In this document: one piece after another, positions 13,634 through 25,209 of the stretch | Position numbering within the stretch: position 1 is the first letter of the stretch | How the letters are laid out: each line of letters opens with the position of its first letter | Assembly: GCF_003148475.1 (NCBI RefSeq) | Contig: NZ_QGGG01000014.1 | Coordinates: forward strand, 62,001-126,000 | Reading direction: 5' to 3' | Origin: Pseudaminobacter salicylatoxidans | Lineage (GTDB): Bacteria; Pseudomonadota; Alphaproteobacteria; Rhizobiales; Rhizobiaceae | DNA length: 64,000 bases | Notes under the pieces: model-generated | Told to the model about the DNA's origin: nothing | Databases searched by the model: none | The model's input: the letters and a program-made list of their open reading frames with translations, nothing else | Program-made: the position numbers and the translations under genes

Positions 13634-14146
13634 GCTGGTTCACCCTGCCAAGCTGGAACCGGAGCGCGTTTTCATTGGCGACACGTAGAAATAATGCCAG
13701 CGATTCTACCGCAAGCCGGGGAACCTGTCAGGTCAGGGAAAACGGCGGCCAGAAAGGCGGCAAGCCCATTTCGACGAAGCGAAGCGGGGTGATGACGCGC
13801 ATAGCGGAGCCCTTACGGGAAACCCCCACTCCTGGCGCGGGTTTCCTCCGACTTGAGCCATGGCCTCCCGATCTGCCAATTTCCTCGGGCTTCCTTCGTA
13901 TGAGGCAGCATGAGGCCCGGCCGAGCGCCGGTACCCCGTAGTCACGGCCGGGCCTCTCTCGCACATTGAGCGCCAGATGCGGAGCGACCGGCAGGCAGGA
14001 AAAAGCGATCCGCGGGCTTTTTGCTTGAGGCGCGGACAAAATCGCTGGCGCCAATTGTCACAAAAAAACCCGGCCAATGGCGGCTTCTGGCCTCATTGTC
14101 CCGATCAGGTGGCCACCCAGCGGGGACCAACTGGAAAGGGACACCC
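13634..14146. other. 512-base gap with hairpins, no gene recognised
   Basis: No convincing coding frame. GAGGCCCGGCC at 13912-13922 pairs with GGCCGGGCCTC at 13946-13956 (perfect 11-bp stem, 23-base loop). An 8-bp stem GGAAACCC/GGGTTTCC lies near 13819-13848. The gap ends with the GGAAAGGG ribosome site of the next gene. Confidence 0.5.
13912..13956. repeat. Long-loop inverted repeat
   Basis: A perfect 11-bp GC-rich stem with a 23-base loop in a gene-free stretch. There is no T-tract on either side, so it is not a classical terminator. It could be a palindromic repeat element or part of a structured RNA. Confidence 0.4.
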
Positions 14147-14512
14147 ATGCGCAAAGCTTTCATGCTGGCAGCGAGCATCACCTTCATCGGCGCCATGGCG
14201 GCGAATGCACAAGAGCCTGCAACGCCCTCCCAGGCACCAGCGCAGCCGCCCGCGTCCGCCCCTGCGGCACCGCAGATCCAGCGCTTCGATGTCGTTGATG
14301 TCAGCGAGCTGCCTCAGGAGACACAAAAGCAGGTCGAGCAGGTTGTGGCACAGGCCGGAGAAGACAATCTCCAGCAGCTGCGCAGCACCGTTGAAGCCAA
14401 CCCCGAAGCAAAAGCGGCACTCGACGCCAAGGGCGCGACAGCCGCCCAGGTGGTGGCCACGACGATGAGCACGGACGGAACGCTGACGCTGATCACGAAG
14501 AAAAAGAGCTGA
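14147..14512 (+). CDS. Small secreted protein, function unknown
   Basis: A 121-residue protein with a clear Sec signal peptide (MRKAFMLAASITFIGAMAAN, cleavage after AANA), then a Pro/Ala-rich linker and a charged helical domain (VSELPQETQKQVEQVVAQAG onward). It ends in a Lys-rich tail. The ATG at 14147 was chosen over an upstream in-frame ATG because it starts the signal peptide and follows GGAAAGGG. It is probably periplasmic. A strong hairpin follows at 14523-14554. Confidence 0.7.
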   Translation: MRKAFMLAASITFIGAMAANAQEPATPSQAPAQPPASAPAAPQIQRFDVVDVSELPQETQKQVEQVVAQAGEDNLQQLRSTVEANPEAKAALDAKGATAAQVVATTMSTDGTLTLITKKKS

Positions 14513-14522
14513 CAAAGCAATT

Positions 14523-14554
14523 CGCCTATCCCCGACCATAGCCGGGGATAGGCG
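14523..14554 (+). terminator. Strong hairpin after the secreted protein gene
   Basis: CGCCTATCCCCG at 14523-14534 pairs perfectly with CGGGGATAGGCG at 14543-14554 around an eight-base loop. It starts 11 bases after the stop codon. No T-run follows, but the position fits transcript termination or stabilisation. Confidence 0.6.
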
Positions 14555-14791
14555 TCGGTTCGCAGGCGCTCCGGCTGCTCTCCTGCGTTACGGTAACAGG
14601 CGGCCGGCCCAACACAGCCCCTTGCAACGGCCCCCCTCTTCTCGCCCTTGAATCGATCAGCGTGAGGCTGCTTTTTCGTCCCCTGCCCCAAACTGCGGGC
14701 GGTATGCGCAAGCATGCAATTGTGTCGGCAAACACCGGAACCATGAGGGTGTGCGCCTGTTGTCACCGAAAGCCCAGAAGGAGGCTGTGAC

Positions 14792-15100
14792 ATGCAGGGT
14801 CCGAAGAAACCGAATCCCGACAATGCCCCGGAGCCCGGCCGCGAGCCTCGACCCTTTGACGAGCCAGACCCCGACCGTCTGCCGGATGAGGAGCCACTGC
14901 CCAACCCGGATGAAGCCGAGGAGCCGCCCATGCGTGTCGGCGGACCGCCGCGTCCCGTTCCCGATCCGACACCGCCCACGCCGCCAGGACCGAATCCCGA
15001 TCCGGCACCGGAGCCCGGCCCGTTGCCGACACGGGAAAGCGACAGCCTGTGGGCTAAGGATCGAGATAGCCGGGCGTCATGCGACGCGGCTCACTCATGA
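14792..15100 (+). CDS. Proline-rich acidic small protein, hypothetical
   Basis: A 102-residue protein made mostly of Pro, Asp, Glu and Gly (for example PNPDNAPEPGREPRPFDEPD), so it is predicted to be disordered. AGAAGGAGG stands seven bases before the ATG, which is the main support for translation. No signal peptide is visible. Similar low-complexity short proteins occur in rhizobia. The end converges with the acetoacetyl-CoA ligase gene. Confidence 0.45.
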   Translation: MQGPKKPNPDNAPEPGREPRPFDEPDPDRLPDEEPLPNPDEAEEPPMRVGGPPRPVPDPTPPTPPGPNPDPAPEPGPLPTRESDSLWAKDRDSRASCDAAHS

Positions 15101-15127
15101 AACGCGCCGGGCAGTTTTCCGCTTCGC

Positions 15128-17086
<1,959 letters not shown>

Positions 17087-17326
17087 TTCATGCTCCTCCA
17101 CGACCCCGAATTTCAGGCAAAGCCCTTATGCATTTTGCGCTGCAACAGGGCAAGATACTGTCTGCGCAACGGCATGGATGTACGCAAATGTCATTACAGA
17201 CTGTGGGCAAATGTCATCGGCAGGCCACAAAGGCTTGAAATGCCATGCATGTCGGCTACACCGATGTGCGGCGTAACCGGCTGAGCGCAGGCGGTCGACA
17301 GTTTCGATCAGCATGAATGAGGCACA

Positions 17327-19168
17327 ATGCCGTCACCTTTGGTCAGGCGCAGCATATGGATAGTAGGCATCGCCGCGCTGGTGGTGGCGCTGATCATCGC
17401 GATTGTGCCGTTCCTGGCATCCACGCGCATCGTGCGCGACCGCATTGCCTACGAACTAAGTTCGTGGAGCGGATACCGCGTCACAATCGGTGCCGCCCCT
17501 GAAATCGAAGTCTGGCCGACCTTCAAGGCAATCGTCACCAATGTGTCGATGACCCCTTGGAATTCGCTCGATCATCCGCCGATCATCGAAGCTGACCGTA
17601 TCGAGATCAAGCTGTCGGCTCTCGCAGCCCTACAAGGCGATGTGGTTTTTGCGGGCGCAGAACTGGTGCGCCCGACGCTGCGGCTGGAGCGCAATGCGAA
17701 TGGCGACTTTCAGCCTCTGCTGGCCGAAGGCGGGCGCATCGCCACCGCCATACGCGACACCCATGAGATGGTCGTTGCCAATATCGGCAGCGAAGAGATC
17801 GAGCGCAGCCTTTCCACACGCCAACTCGGCAGCATCAGCGCGCGCGACGGCCGTGTGACCGTTTTTTCCGATGGCGAAGATATCGAGATGGTGAGCGGCC
17901 TGACGGGCCGGCTGGAATGGCCCGCGCTGAACAAGGCCGCAAGCCTCAAGCTTACCGCCAACTGGCGCGGAGAAACGGCCGCCCTTGAAGCCTCTTCGCC
18001 CAAGCCGCTCATCCTGCTGGCTGGCGGTGAAGCGGGGCTGACGGCGTCCGTGAATTCCGCGCCGACGAATCTCTCCTTCGACGGCAAGGTTAAGGCCACC
18101 CGGAATGCCTTCATCGACGGAAAGGCCAAGCTTGCCACACCTTCGCTGAAGCGGATGACGGAGTGGTGGGGAGCGGACATGTCCGCAACCGCCGCCAATG
18201 TCGGATCGGTATCGATGTCAGGCCGCCTGATGGGCGACGCCCAGCGCCTGAGGCTCGAAAGCGCGGAGGTGTCGCTCGACAAAAACCCCGGTTCAGGCGC
18301 GCTGGAACTGAGCATGGGAGACGTCGTTCCCATCGTTTCAGGCACGCTGGCATTCGACAAGCTCGATCTGCGGCCCGTTTTAGCGGCCTTCACACCGGCC
18401 ACATCCGAGACTGTGGCTGCCGAGATCGACCCCGCTTTCTCCAGCAGGCTCGGCATCGACCTACGCCTATCGGCCGGGCAGGCCCAGGTGGGACCGATAG
18501 CGCTGGCCAATGTCGCCGCGACGGCGCAAATCAAGAACGGGCTTGTCGCCTTCGACATCTCCGACGCATCCGCTTTCGGCGGCAACCTTCAGGCCAGCGT
18601 GCGCTTCGACCGCAAACCCGAGGGAACGCAGGCGGAAATGCGCCTGCTGGCCTCCGACATCGAAGGCGGCGCATTCGGCGCGGCCGCCGGCATGACCCGA
18701 CTGGTACCAATCGGGCGCGGCAATATATCGGTGATCCTCAAGGGACCGGGCCGCGTGTGGGAAACCATTCTCGGCAATGGCGAAGGCTCCGTTTCGGCCG
18801 GCTTCGGCCCCGGTGCGCTGTCGGAATTCGATCTGCCAAGCTTCATCAAGCGGCTCGCAGAAGGCGGCTTCTTCTCGCTGGATGAGGTCGCCAAGGGCAC
18901 CTTCCCGACCGACGGGGCAGAGCTCAAGGGCACGATTTCGCGCGGTGTGCTGCGCATCGAAAAGGCCGAGGCGCGCTCGCCCAAGGGCACATTGTGGCTG
19001 ACCGGCATCCTGCCCCTGACCAGCCGTGGACTGGCGCTTTCAGGCGGCATCGTGCCGCCCGAGGCGGCGGCCGACCAGGAAGCTTCTCCACCTCACGCGG
19101 CCTTCTTCGTCGGCGGCACGTGGAATGCACCTTTCATCTCGCCGATAAAACCGGCGACCGGCGACTGA
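17327..19168 (+). CDS. AsmA-family protein
   Basis: A 613-residue protein with one N-terminal membrane helix (IWIVGIAALVVALIIAIVPF) and a long periplasmic beta-rich part. This is the AsmA layout, now viewed as a group of bridge-like proteins involved in outer-membrane lipid homeostasis. The start of the mature part (RDRIAYELSSWSGYRVTIGA) and a C-terminal AsmA-like repeat (about residues 500-600) fit the family. GAGG lies just upstream of the ATG. It converges with the potI gene, 22 bases away. The exact substrate is unknown. Confidence 0.85.
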   Translation: MPSPLVRRSIWIVGIAALVVALIIAIVPFLASTRIVRDRIAYELSSWSGYRVTIGAAPEIEVWPTFKAIVTNVSMTPWNSLDHPPIIEADRIEIKLSALAALQGDVVFAGAELVRPTLRLERNANGDFQPLLAEGGRIATAIRDTHEMVVANIGSEEIERSLSTRQLGSISARDGRVTVFSDGEDIEMVSGLTGRLEWPALNKAASLKLTANWRGETAALEASSPKPLILLAGGEAGLTASVNSAPTNLSFDGKVKATRNAFIDGKAKLATPSLKRMTEWWGADMSATAANVGSVSMSGRLMGDAQRLRLESAEVSLDKNPGSGALELSMGDVVPIVSGTLAFDKLDLRPVLAAFTPATSETVAAEIDPAFSSRLGIDLRLSAGQAQVGPIALANVAATAQIKNGLVAFDISDASAFGGNLQASVRFDRKPEGTQAEMRLLASDIEGGAFGAAAGMTRLVPIGRGNISVILKGPGRVWETILGNGEGSVSAGFGPGALSEFDLPSFIKRLAEGGFFSLDEVAKGTFPTDGAELKGTISRGVLRIEKAEARSPKGTLWLTGILPLTSRGLALSGGIVPPEAAADQEASPPHAAFFVGGTWNAPFISPIKPATGD

Positions 19169-19190
19169 TCGCCGGCAACGATCCAGTCGC

Positions 19191-20009
19191 TCAGTTGCGC
19201 AGTGCGGCCTGCTCGTCGCGCAGGCGCTGGACCTCGCGGCGCTTGTTGACCACCGAAGCGGCGATGACCCCAACCGCCACAATCCCGATCAGGATCGTAC
19301 AGGCGGCGTTGATCTCGGGCGTCACGCCCAACCGAACCTGACTGTAAATCTTCATCGGCAGCGTGGTGGCGCCCGGACCGGAGGTGAAGGACGCAATCAC
19401 CAGATCGTCCAGCGAAAGCGTAAACGCCAGCATCCAGCCGGAGATAATCGCCGGCAAGATCACCGGCAGCGTGATCTGGAAGAAGGTCTTTACCGGCGGC
19501 GCGCCGAGATCCATAGCCGCTTCTTCCAGCGAGCGGTCGAAGGTCAGCAGGCGCGACTGCACCACCACCGCCACAAAGCACATGGAAAAGGTGATGTGGG
19601 CAAGCGTGACCGTGACGAAGCCGCGGTCAAGCCCGACCGCGACGAAAAGCAGAAGCAGGGACAGCCCGGTGATGACTTCGGGCATGACCAGCGGCGCAAA
19701 CACCATGCCTGAGAACAGCACCCGTCCGCGAAAACGCGTGTAGCGCGTCAGCGTCAGGGCCGCGAAGGTGCCGAGCACGGTGGCGACCGTCGCGGAGATC
19801 AGACCGACGCGGATAGTCACCCACGCGGCATCGATGAGCCCGCGATTGGAAAACAGCGACACGTACCACTTGGTCGAAAAGCCTGCCCAGACGGTGACGA
19901 GCTTGGATTCGTTGAAGGAAAAGATCACCAGAAGCACGATGGGCAGATAAAGGAAGGCAAAGCCCAGCACGATCGAGGTGATGTTGAAGCGGCTCCAGGT
20001 CGAGTTCAT
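19191..20009 (-). CDS. potI: Putrescine/spermidine ABC transporter permease (PotI-like)
   Basis: A 272-residue inner-membrane permease with six predicted helices and the EAA loop (EEAAMDLGAPPVKTFFQITL) that contacts the ATPase. The N-terminus IVLGFAFLYLPIVLLVIFSF is typical of PotC/PotI. It is the last gene of a leftward transport cluster potF-potG-potH-potI, separated from potH by 10 bases. With the nearby PuuA/PuuB/PuuC-like genes it probably imports putrescine as a carbon and nitrogen source. Confidence 0.92.
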   Translation of the reverse strand: MNSTWSRFNITSIVLGFAFLYLPIVLLVIFSFNESKLVTVWAGFSTKWYVSLFSNRGLIDAAWVTIRVGLISATVATVLGTFAALTLTRYTRFRGRVLFSGMVFAPLVMPEVITGLSLLLLFVAVGLDRGFVTVTLAHITFSMCFVAVVVQSRLLTFDRSLEEAAMDLGAPPVKTFFQITLPVILPAIISGWMLAFTLSLDDLVIASFTSGPGATTLPMKIYSQVRLGVTPEINAACTILIGIVAVGVIAASVVNKRREVQRLRDEQAALRN

Positions 20010-20019
20010 TTCACTGCCC

Positions 20020-20985
20020 TCACCTGTCCTGTTCCTGCGCCCGCGCTTGGGTGTGCTGGAAGATCATGATCGGCACCACGAGAAGAAGAAGCAGGATGAT
20101 GGCGACGGCCGACGCCACCGGCCAATCGCGGTTGTTGAAAAATTCGTTCCAGAGCGTGCGGCCGATCATCAGCGTTTGCGAACCGCCGAGCAGGTCAGGG
20201 ATGACGAACTCGCCCACTGCGGGAATGAACACCAGCAGGCAGCCGGCAATGACACCCGGTATCGAGAGCGGGAAGGTCACCTTCCAGAAGGCGCTGAGCG
20301 GCGTGCATCCGAGATCCTGCGCGGCCTCGATCAGCGAATAGTCCATCTTCTCCAGAGCCGAGTACAGCGGCAGGATCATGAACGGCAGATAGGAATAGAC
20401 GATGCCGATATAGATGGCCGTGTTGGTGTTCATGATGATGAGCGGCTCGTTGATGAGCCCGATGCCCTGCAGGAACTGGTTGAGCAGCCCTTCCGGCTTC
20501 AGGATGCCGATCCAGGCATAGACGCGGATCAGGAACGACGTCCAGAACGGCAGGATGACCAGCATCAACAGGGTCGGGCGCAACGTCGCGGGCGCCCGCG
20601 CCATGCCATATGCAATCGGATAGCCGACAAGCAGCGTCAGCACGGTCGAGACACCGGCGATGGTGAGGCTGGACACATAGGCGTTGAAGTAGAGCGCGTC
20701 CTGCGTCAGCCAGAGATAGCTATCGAAGCTCAGTTGGCTGAGTTGCTGGAGGATACCCGACAACCCACCGCTGAAATCCAGAGCCGGCGTGTAGGGCGGC
20801 ATGGAAATCGCGGACTGCGACAGCGAAATCTTGAAGACGATGACGAAAGGAATGAGGAAGAAGACCAGCAGCCACAGATAGGGAACGATGATCACGATCC
20901 GGCTCTTGACGGCATTAAGCGCGCGCGCCGATGGCGAAGCGTTCCCGTTACCTGTCTGCGAGGCAGCTATCGCGGTATCGGACAT
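20020..20985 (-). CDS. potH: Putrescine/spermidine ABC transporter permease (PotH-like)
   Basis: A 321-residue permease with six main helices and an N-terminal cytoplasmic extension. The EAA loop is present as LIEAAQDLGCTPLSAFWKVT. The periplasmic segment between helices 1 and 2 is long, as in PotB/PotH. AGGAGG lies five bases before the ATG. It forms the membrane channel with PotI, and PotG supplies energy. Gaps to the neighbours are about 10 bases, so the genes are one operon. Confidence 0.92.
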   Translation of the reverse strand: MSDTAIAASQTGNGNASPSARALNAVKSRIVIIVPYLWLLVFFLIPFVIVFKISLSQSAISMPPYTPALDFSGGLSGILQQLSQLSFDSYLWLTQDALYFNAYVSSLTIAGVSTVLTLLVGYPIAYGMARAPATLRPTLLMLVILPFWTSFLIRVYAWIGILKPEGLLNQFLQGIGLINEPLIIMNTNTAIYIGIVYSYLPFMILPLYSALEKMDYSLIEAAQDLGCTPLSAFWKVTFPLSIPGVIAGCLLVFIPAVGEFVIPDLLGGSQTLMIGRTLWNEFFNNRDWPVASAVAIILLLLLVVPIMIFQHTQARAQEQDR

Positions 20986-20994
20986 GACCGCCTC

Positions 20995-22137
20995 CTATCG
21001 GGTGAGCACCACGCCCGCATCGGGGCTGAAGGAAATCCAGGCGCGATCGTTCCAGCTCAGCGGATCTTCGGTGACGCGTGAGGCGTTGAGCGAGCTGGCC
21101 TTCACCACCTGCCCGTCGGCAAGCTTGACGTGATAGACGGTCATGTCCCCGAGATAGGCGATGTCGTAGATTTCGCCCTCGGCGACGTTGATGTCCGAAG
21201 CCGCCGGCTTGCGCGATGAAACCTTGATCTTCTCGGGACGTATCGCGAAGGCAACCGGGTTGCCCGCGCTTGCCGCGCCCGCGTTGTGCGCCATGATGTC
21301 GAGACCGGCAGCGCTGCGGATACTGGCCGCGCCGCCGCTAAGATCGGTGACGGTGCCCTCGAACATGTTGACGTTGCCGACGAAGCCGGCAACGAAGCGC
21401 GATGACGGCGCTTCATAAACCTCGGCCGGGGTGGCCACCTGCATCACCTCGCCCTTGTCGAGAATGGCGATACGATCGGCCATCGTCATCGCCTCCTCTT
21501 GATCGTGCGTGACGACGATGAAGGTGAGGCCGAGATTCTGCTGAAGGTCCATCAGTTCGAACTGGGTTTCCTCGCGCAGCTTCTTGTCCAGCGCGCCCAG
21601 CGGTTCGTCCAGCAGCAGCACTTTCGGCCGCTTGGCAACCGACCGGGCCAGCGCGACGCGCTGGCGCTGGCCACCCGAAAGCTGGTGCGGCTTGCGCTTG
21701 GCAAATTGTTCCAGCTTCACAAGCCGCAGCATCTCCGCCACGCGTGTGGCGATCTCGCCCTTGGGCATGCCTTCCTGCTTGAGGCCGAAGGCGATATTGG
21801 CCTCGACCGTCATATGCGGAAACAGTGCATAGGACTGGAACATCATGTTGACCGGGCGGCGATAGGGAGGAATGCCGCGCAGATCCTGACCGTCGAGCAG
21901 GATGCGGCCGGCTGTCGGGTCATCAAAGCCCGCGAGCATGCGAAGCAGGGTGGACTTGCCGCAACCCGAAGCGCCGAGCAACGCGAAGAATTCGCGCTCA
22001 TAGACCGTCAGAGAGAGATTGTTGACGGCGGTGAAATCACCGAAGCGCTTGGTGACGTTCTCGAAGGAGATGTAGGGTTTCGCCGCCGGGTCGCTCCACG
22101 GCGCAAAGCTTCTGCGAATGCTTCCAAGCGATTTCAT
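20995..22137 (-). CDS. potG: Putrescine/spermidine ABC transporter ATP-binding protein (PotG-like)
   Basis: A 380-residue ABC ATPase. Walker A is GASGCGKST (residues 55-63), the signature is LSGGQRQR (about 155), Walker B is LLLDEPLGALD, and a C-terminal TOBE domain occupies about residues 300-375. The order and length match PotA/PotG. The ATG at 22137 is preferred because GGAGAAC precedes it and the upstream frame is not protein-like. Two hairpins lie between this gene and potF. Confidence 0.93.
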   Translation of the reverse strand: MKSLGSIRRSFAPWSDPAAKPYISFENVTKRFGDFTAVNNLSLTVYEREFFALLGASGCGKSTLLRMLAGFDDPTAGRILLDGQDLRGIPPYRRPVNMMFQSYALFPHMTVEANIAFGLKQEGMPKGEIATRVAEMLRLVKLEQFAKRKPHQLSGGQRQRVALARSVAKRPKVLLLDEPLGALDKKLREETQFELMDLQQNLGLTFIVVTHDQEEAMTMADRIAILDKGEVMQVATPAEVYEAPSSRFVAGFVGNVNMFEGTVTDLSGGAASIRSAAGLDIMAHNAGAASAGNPVAFAIRPEKIKVSSRKPAASDINVAEGEIYDIAYLGDMTVYHVKLADGQVVKASSLNASRVTEDPLSWNDRAWISFSPDAGVVLTR

Positions 22138-22265
22138 GCTGTTCTCCGCCTCATTCGGTTCCCATGCGGCGCGACCCGGTTTCAAAGCCCGATGCCTCGC
22201 CATCGAGAGCGGACGGGCCTTCGGGTGTCTCCCCGATTGCGACGCCGCCGCTCTCCTGCGGAAAC

Positions 22266-22346
22266 CTTTCTGTGAACTCGCGGATCGTCGCCGCAGTTCA
22301 CAGAAAGACTTCCGAAGAAGGGCCCGCGAATTTCTCGCAGGCCCTT
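22266..22346 (-). terminator. Double hairpin between potF and potG (probable partial terminator)
   Basis: The first structure, reading leftward from potF, is AAGGGCCTGCGA/TCGCGGGCCCTT spanning 22318-22346, with one mismatch. The second is CTTTCTGTGAACT (22266-22278) with AGTTCACAGAAAG (22295-22307), a perfect 13-bp stem. Such hairpins after the binding-protein gene of ABC operons commonly reduce downstream transcription or stabilise the upstream message, which gives excess binding protein. Confidence 0.6.
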
Positions 22347-22356
22347 TCGGTTGTTC

Positions 22357-23454
22357 TTACTGGCCGGTCACGATCTTGGTCCAGGTCCGGGTGAACACCC
22401 GCTGCGTCTTGGGATCGAGCGTCGTGTTCACGAACAACTTGCCCAGGGTCTCGTCGTCCGGATAGACGGCCGGATCGTTCAGCAGGTCCTTGTCGAGGAA
22501 CTCCTGCGAGGCCTTGTTGCCATTGGCGTAGTGGACGTAGTTGGAGGACTTGGCGATCACCTCCGGCTTCATGATGTAGTTCAGGAACTCATGCGCTTCC
22601 TCGACATGCGGCGCATCGGCGGGGATCGCCATCTGGTCGAACCACATCTGCGTGCCTTCCTTCGGGATCGTATAGGCAAGCTCGACGCCGTTGTTGGCCT
22701 CGTCGGCACGATCACGCGCCTGGAACACGTCGCCCGACCAGCCTACCGCTGCGCAGATGTCGCCATTGGCAAGGCCGTTGATGAATTCGGACGAGTGGAA
22801 CTTGCGTACGAAAGGCCGCACTTTCAGCAGCGTCTCCTCGGCCTTCGCGATGTCGGCCGGGTCGTGGCTGTCGGGGTTCAGCCCGAGATAGGCCAGCGTC
22901 ACCGGGATCATATCGGTGGGCGAATCGAGGAAGTTGATGCCGCAATCCTTCAGCTTGGCCGCATATTCGGGATCGAACACGAATTTCCAGCTATCGAGCT
23001 TGTCCGTACCAAGGACCTCCTTGACCTTGTTGACGTTGTAGCCGATGCCGATGGTGCCCCACATATAGTTGATGGAATATTCGTTGTCGGGATCGAACAC
23101 CTTCGTGCGCTCGCTCACCAGATCCCACATGTTCTTCAGGTTGGGGAGCTTCGACTTGTCGAGCTTCTGGTAGACGCCAGCCGCGATCTGGCGCTGGAGG
23201 AAGCTTCCAGTGGGCACCACCACGTCATAGCCCGTGCCGCCGGCGAGCAGCTTGGTTTCCAGGATTTCGTTGGAATCGTAAACGTCGTAAACGACCTTGA
23301 TGCCGGTTTCCTTGGTGAAATCGGCCAAGATCGAATCGTCGATATAATCGGACCAGTTGTACACATTGACGACGCGCTCTTGCGCGAAGGCGCTCACGCT
23401 CATCAATGTTGCCAAAGCCGAGGTGGCGGTCAGCCAAAGCGCTTTGCGGATCAT
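22357..23454 (-). CDS. potF: Putrescine-binding periplasmic protein (PotF-like)
   Basis: A 365-residue extracellular solute-binding protein. The signal peptide is MIRKALWLTATSALATLMSV with cleavage after SAFA. The mature start RVVNVYNWSDYIDDSILADF is the hallmark of PotD/PotF, where Trp and Asp/Tyr contact the polyamine. Other family segments are WGTIGIGYNVNKVKE and WSGDVFQARDRAD. It should bind putrescine or a related polyamine in the periplasm and deliver it to PotHI. AGGGAGATTAGA precedes the ATG. It is probably co-transcribed with the upstream PuuA-like gene, 207 bases away, or has its own promoter in that gap. Confidence 0.93.
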   Translation of the reverse strand: MIRKALWLTATSALATLMSVSAFAQERVVNVYNWSDYIDDSILADFTKETGIKVVYDVYDSNEILETKLLAGGTGYDVVVPTGSFLQRQIAAGVYQKLDKSKLPNLKNMWDLVSERTKVFDPDNEYSINYMWGTIGIGYNVNKVKEVLGTDKLDSWKFVFDPEYAAKLKDCGINFLDSPTDMIPVTLAYLGLNPDSHDPADIAKAEETLLKVRPFVRKFHSSEFINGLANGDICAAVGWSGDVFQARDRADEANNGVELAYTIPKEGTQMWFDQMAIPADAPHVEEAHEFLNYIMKPEVIAKSSNYVHYANGNKASQEFLDKDLLNDPAVYPDDETLGKLFVNTTLDPKTQRVFTRTWTKIVTGQ

Positions 23455-23661
23455 TCTAATCTCCCTTCAGTGTTCCGGATCCCGGCTCGCAACAAGCCCT
23501 TCGCGACCGGGTTTGAGGTTCAGCCTATTGGCCTTCTAAGAGGGCGACAAGCCGAAAATCGCGCCTTGCCGCCCCGGAGCAGGAACTGCCACAACTCCCT
23601 TGCGGCAGCTCCAAACCTGTTGCTGAATTTTACTCTTTCGGCGGACCGGACGGGGCCCGAA

Positions 23662-25008
23662 TCAGAGGTAGGTGGTGCGCTCGAGCTGCGTAATCTCCGC
23701 CCAGAAGGCAAGGATTTCCGCCCGCTTGAGGTCCTGGTAGACCTTGGCCATCAGCGGCCCCAGCGCCCGTTCGACGAAGCTGCTGCGAGCCATGAGCTGC
23801 AGGGCCTCGTCCATGTCGTCGGGCAGGAAGAGCCCGTTGTCGTCATAGGCGTTGCCGATGATCGGGGGCGGCGGAACCTCCTCGTTCTCGATGCCCTCGA
23901 CCATGCCCTGGATCAGAGCCGACATGACCAGATACGGATTGGCGTCGGCGCCCGCGATGCGATGCTCCAGACGCTTGTTCTCGTCCGAGGCGACCGGAAT
24001 GCGCAGCGCCACAGAGCGGTTGTTCTCGCCCCACACGGCACGCGTCGGCGCATAGGAGCCGGGTGTGATGCGGCGGAAGCCGTTCCAGGTGTTGATGAAC
24101 AGCAGCAGCGATTCCGGCATGGTCCGAAGCAGGCCGGCAACGGCTGCTTCCAGCTTCTTGCGGCCAGCCTCGCCGCCGAAGATGTTGCGGCCCTCACGAT
24201 CCAGCATGGAGGCATGCACATGCATGCCGTTGCCCGCATATTCGAGGAAGGGCTTGGCCATGAAGGTCGCCGTCAGGCCATGTGCGCGGGCGCAGCCGAT
24301 GACGAGTCGCTGCAGCATGATGACGTCGTCAGCGGCCCGCAACGGATCGGCACGATGCTTGAGGTTGACCTCGAATTGACCGGGCGCCGCCTCCTTGATG
24401 ATCGTGTCGATCGGCAGTTCCTGTTCTTGCGCGGCGTCGCGGATCATATCGAACAGCGCGGCATGTTCGGCGAGATCGTCGAGGCCGTACATGCGCAGGC
24501 GATCTGGGCCGGCTGTAGCGCCGACCGGGGCTGGCATGCCGTCATCCCACTCCACCTCCGGATCGAGCAGATAAAACTCCAACTCGAAGGCGACGACCGG
24601 GAAATAGCCCTTCTCGTTGACCTCCGCCACCTTGCGCTTCAGCACCTGGCGTGAGTCCGCCATGAAGGGCTCGCCCTCGGGCGAGAAGGTTTGCAGCATC
24701 ACCTGCGCGGTCTTGCGCTTGGCCCAGGGCACGATGGACAGCGAGCCGCGCGTGGCGCGGCAATAGCCGTCCTGGTCGCCGGTCTCGATGTGCAGGCCCG
24801 TCTCGCTGACCTCGCGGCCCCAGACGTCGAGGCCATGCAGCGACATGGGGAAATTCACGCCTTCCTGGAAAGCTTTCTTCAACGCATCGCCTGGAGCCCA
24901 TTTGCCGCGCATGACCCCGTTGGGGTCGACCAGCAGAAACTCCACCGCTTCGAGATCGGGGTGTTTTTCGACGAAGGCACGATATTCCGCCTCGTGCTCA
25001 GGGGACAT
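23662..25008 (-). CDS. PuuA-like glutamine synthetase family protein (gamma-glutamylpolyamine synthetase)
   Basis: A 448-residue (from the ATG) member of the glutamine synthetase superfamily, in the PuuA branch, which ligates glutamate to putrescine using ATP. Family segments include FELEFYLLD (metal-binding Glu pair), GQFEVNLKHRADPLRAADD, GNGMHVHASMLD, and SVALRIPVASDENKRLEHRI; the adenylylation loop of true GlnA is not evident. The frame stays open for another 48 residues to a TTG at 25152 with a Pro/Lys-rich extension; this longer start is possible since such extensions occur in related proteins. Next to potFGHI it probably starts putrescine breakdown. A second paralogue is at 32125-33558. 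Confidence 0.85.
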   Translation of the reverse strand: MSPEHEAEYRAFVEKHPDLEAVEFLLVDPNGVMRGKWAPGDALKKAFQEGVNFPMSLHGLDVWGREVSETGLHIETGDQDGYCRATRGSLSIVPWAKRKTAQVMLQTFSPEGEPFMADSRQVLKRKVAEVNEKGYFPVVAFELEFYLLDPEVEWDDGMPAPVGATAGPDRLRMYGLDDLAEHAALFDMIRDAAQEQELPIDTIIKEAAPGQFEVNLKHRADPLRAADDVIMLQRLVIGCARAHGLTATFMAKPFLEYAGNGMHVHASMLDREGRNIFGGEAGRKKLEAAVAGLLRTMPESLLLFINTWNGFRRITPGSYAPTRAVWGENNRSVALRIPVASDENKRLEHRIAGADANPYLVMSALIQGMVEGIENEEVPPPPIIGNAYDDNGLFLPDDMDEALQLMARSSFVERALGPLMAKVYQDLKRAEILAFWAEITQLERTTYL

Positions 25009-25209
25009 AAACTTGGATTTCTTGTCGCCGACAGCGGCCGGAGGGATCTTCGGGGGACGATTTTTTTCGGCGGCGAGGCGCGAAGGAGAATGTGTGTCGC
25101 CGAGGGAAGAAGTTTTGGCTCCGGTGTGTGTGTTGCCGGTTATTTCACGCAAGATATACCTGTTTAATTGTTGCAGACTACATAATCTGCCTCTGCCCTC
25201 GCAGTCCTG

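Noticed and set aside
22351-24654. A 767-codon plus-strand open frame
   Set aside because: It runs antisense across potF and the PuuA-like gene. Its product is low-complexity and without motifs, while the minus-strand genes are clear.
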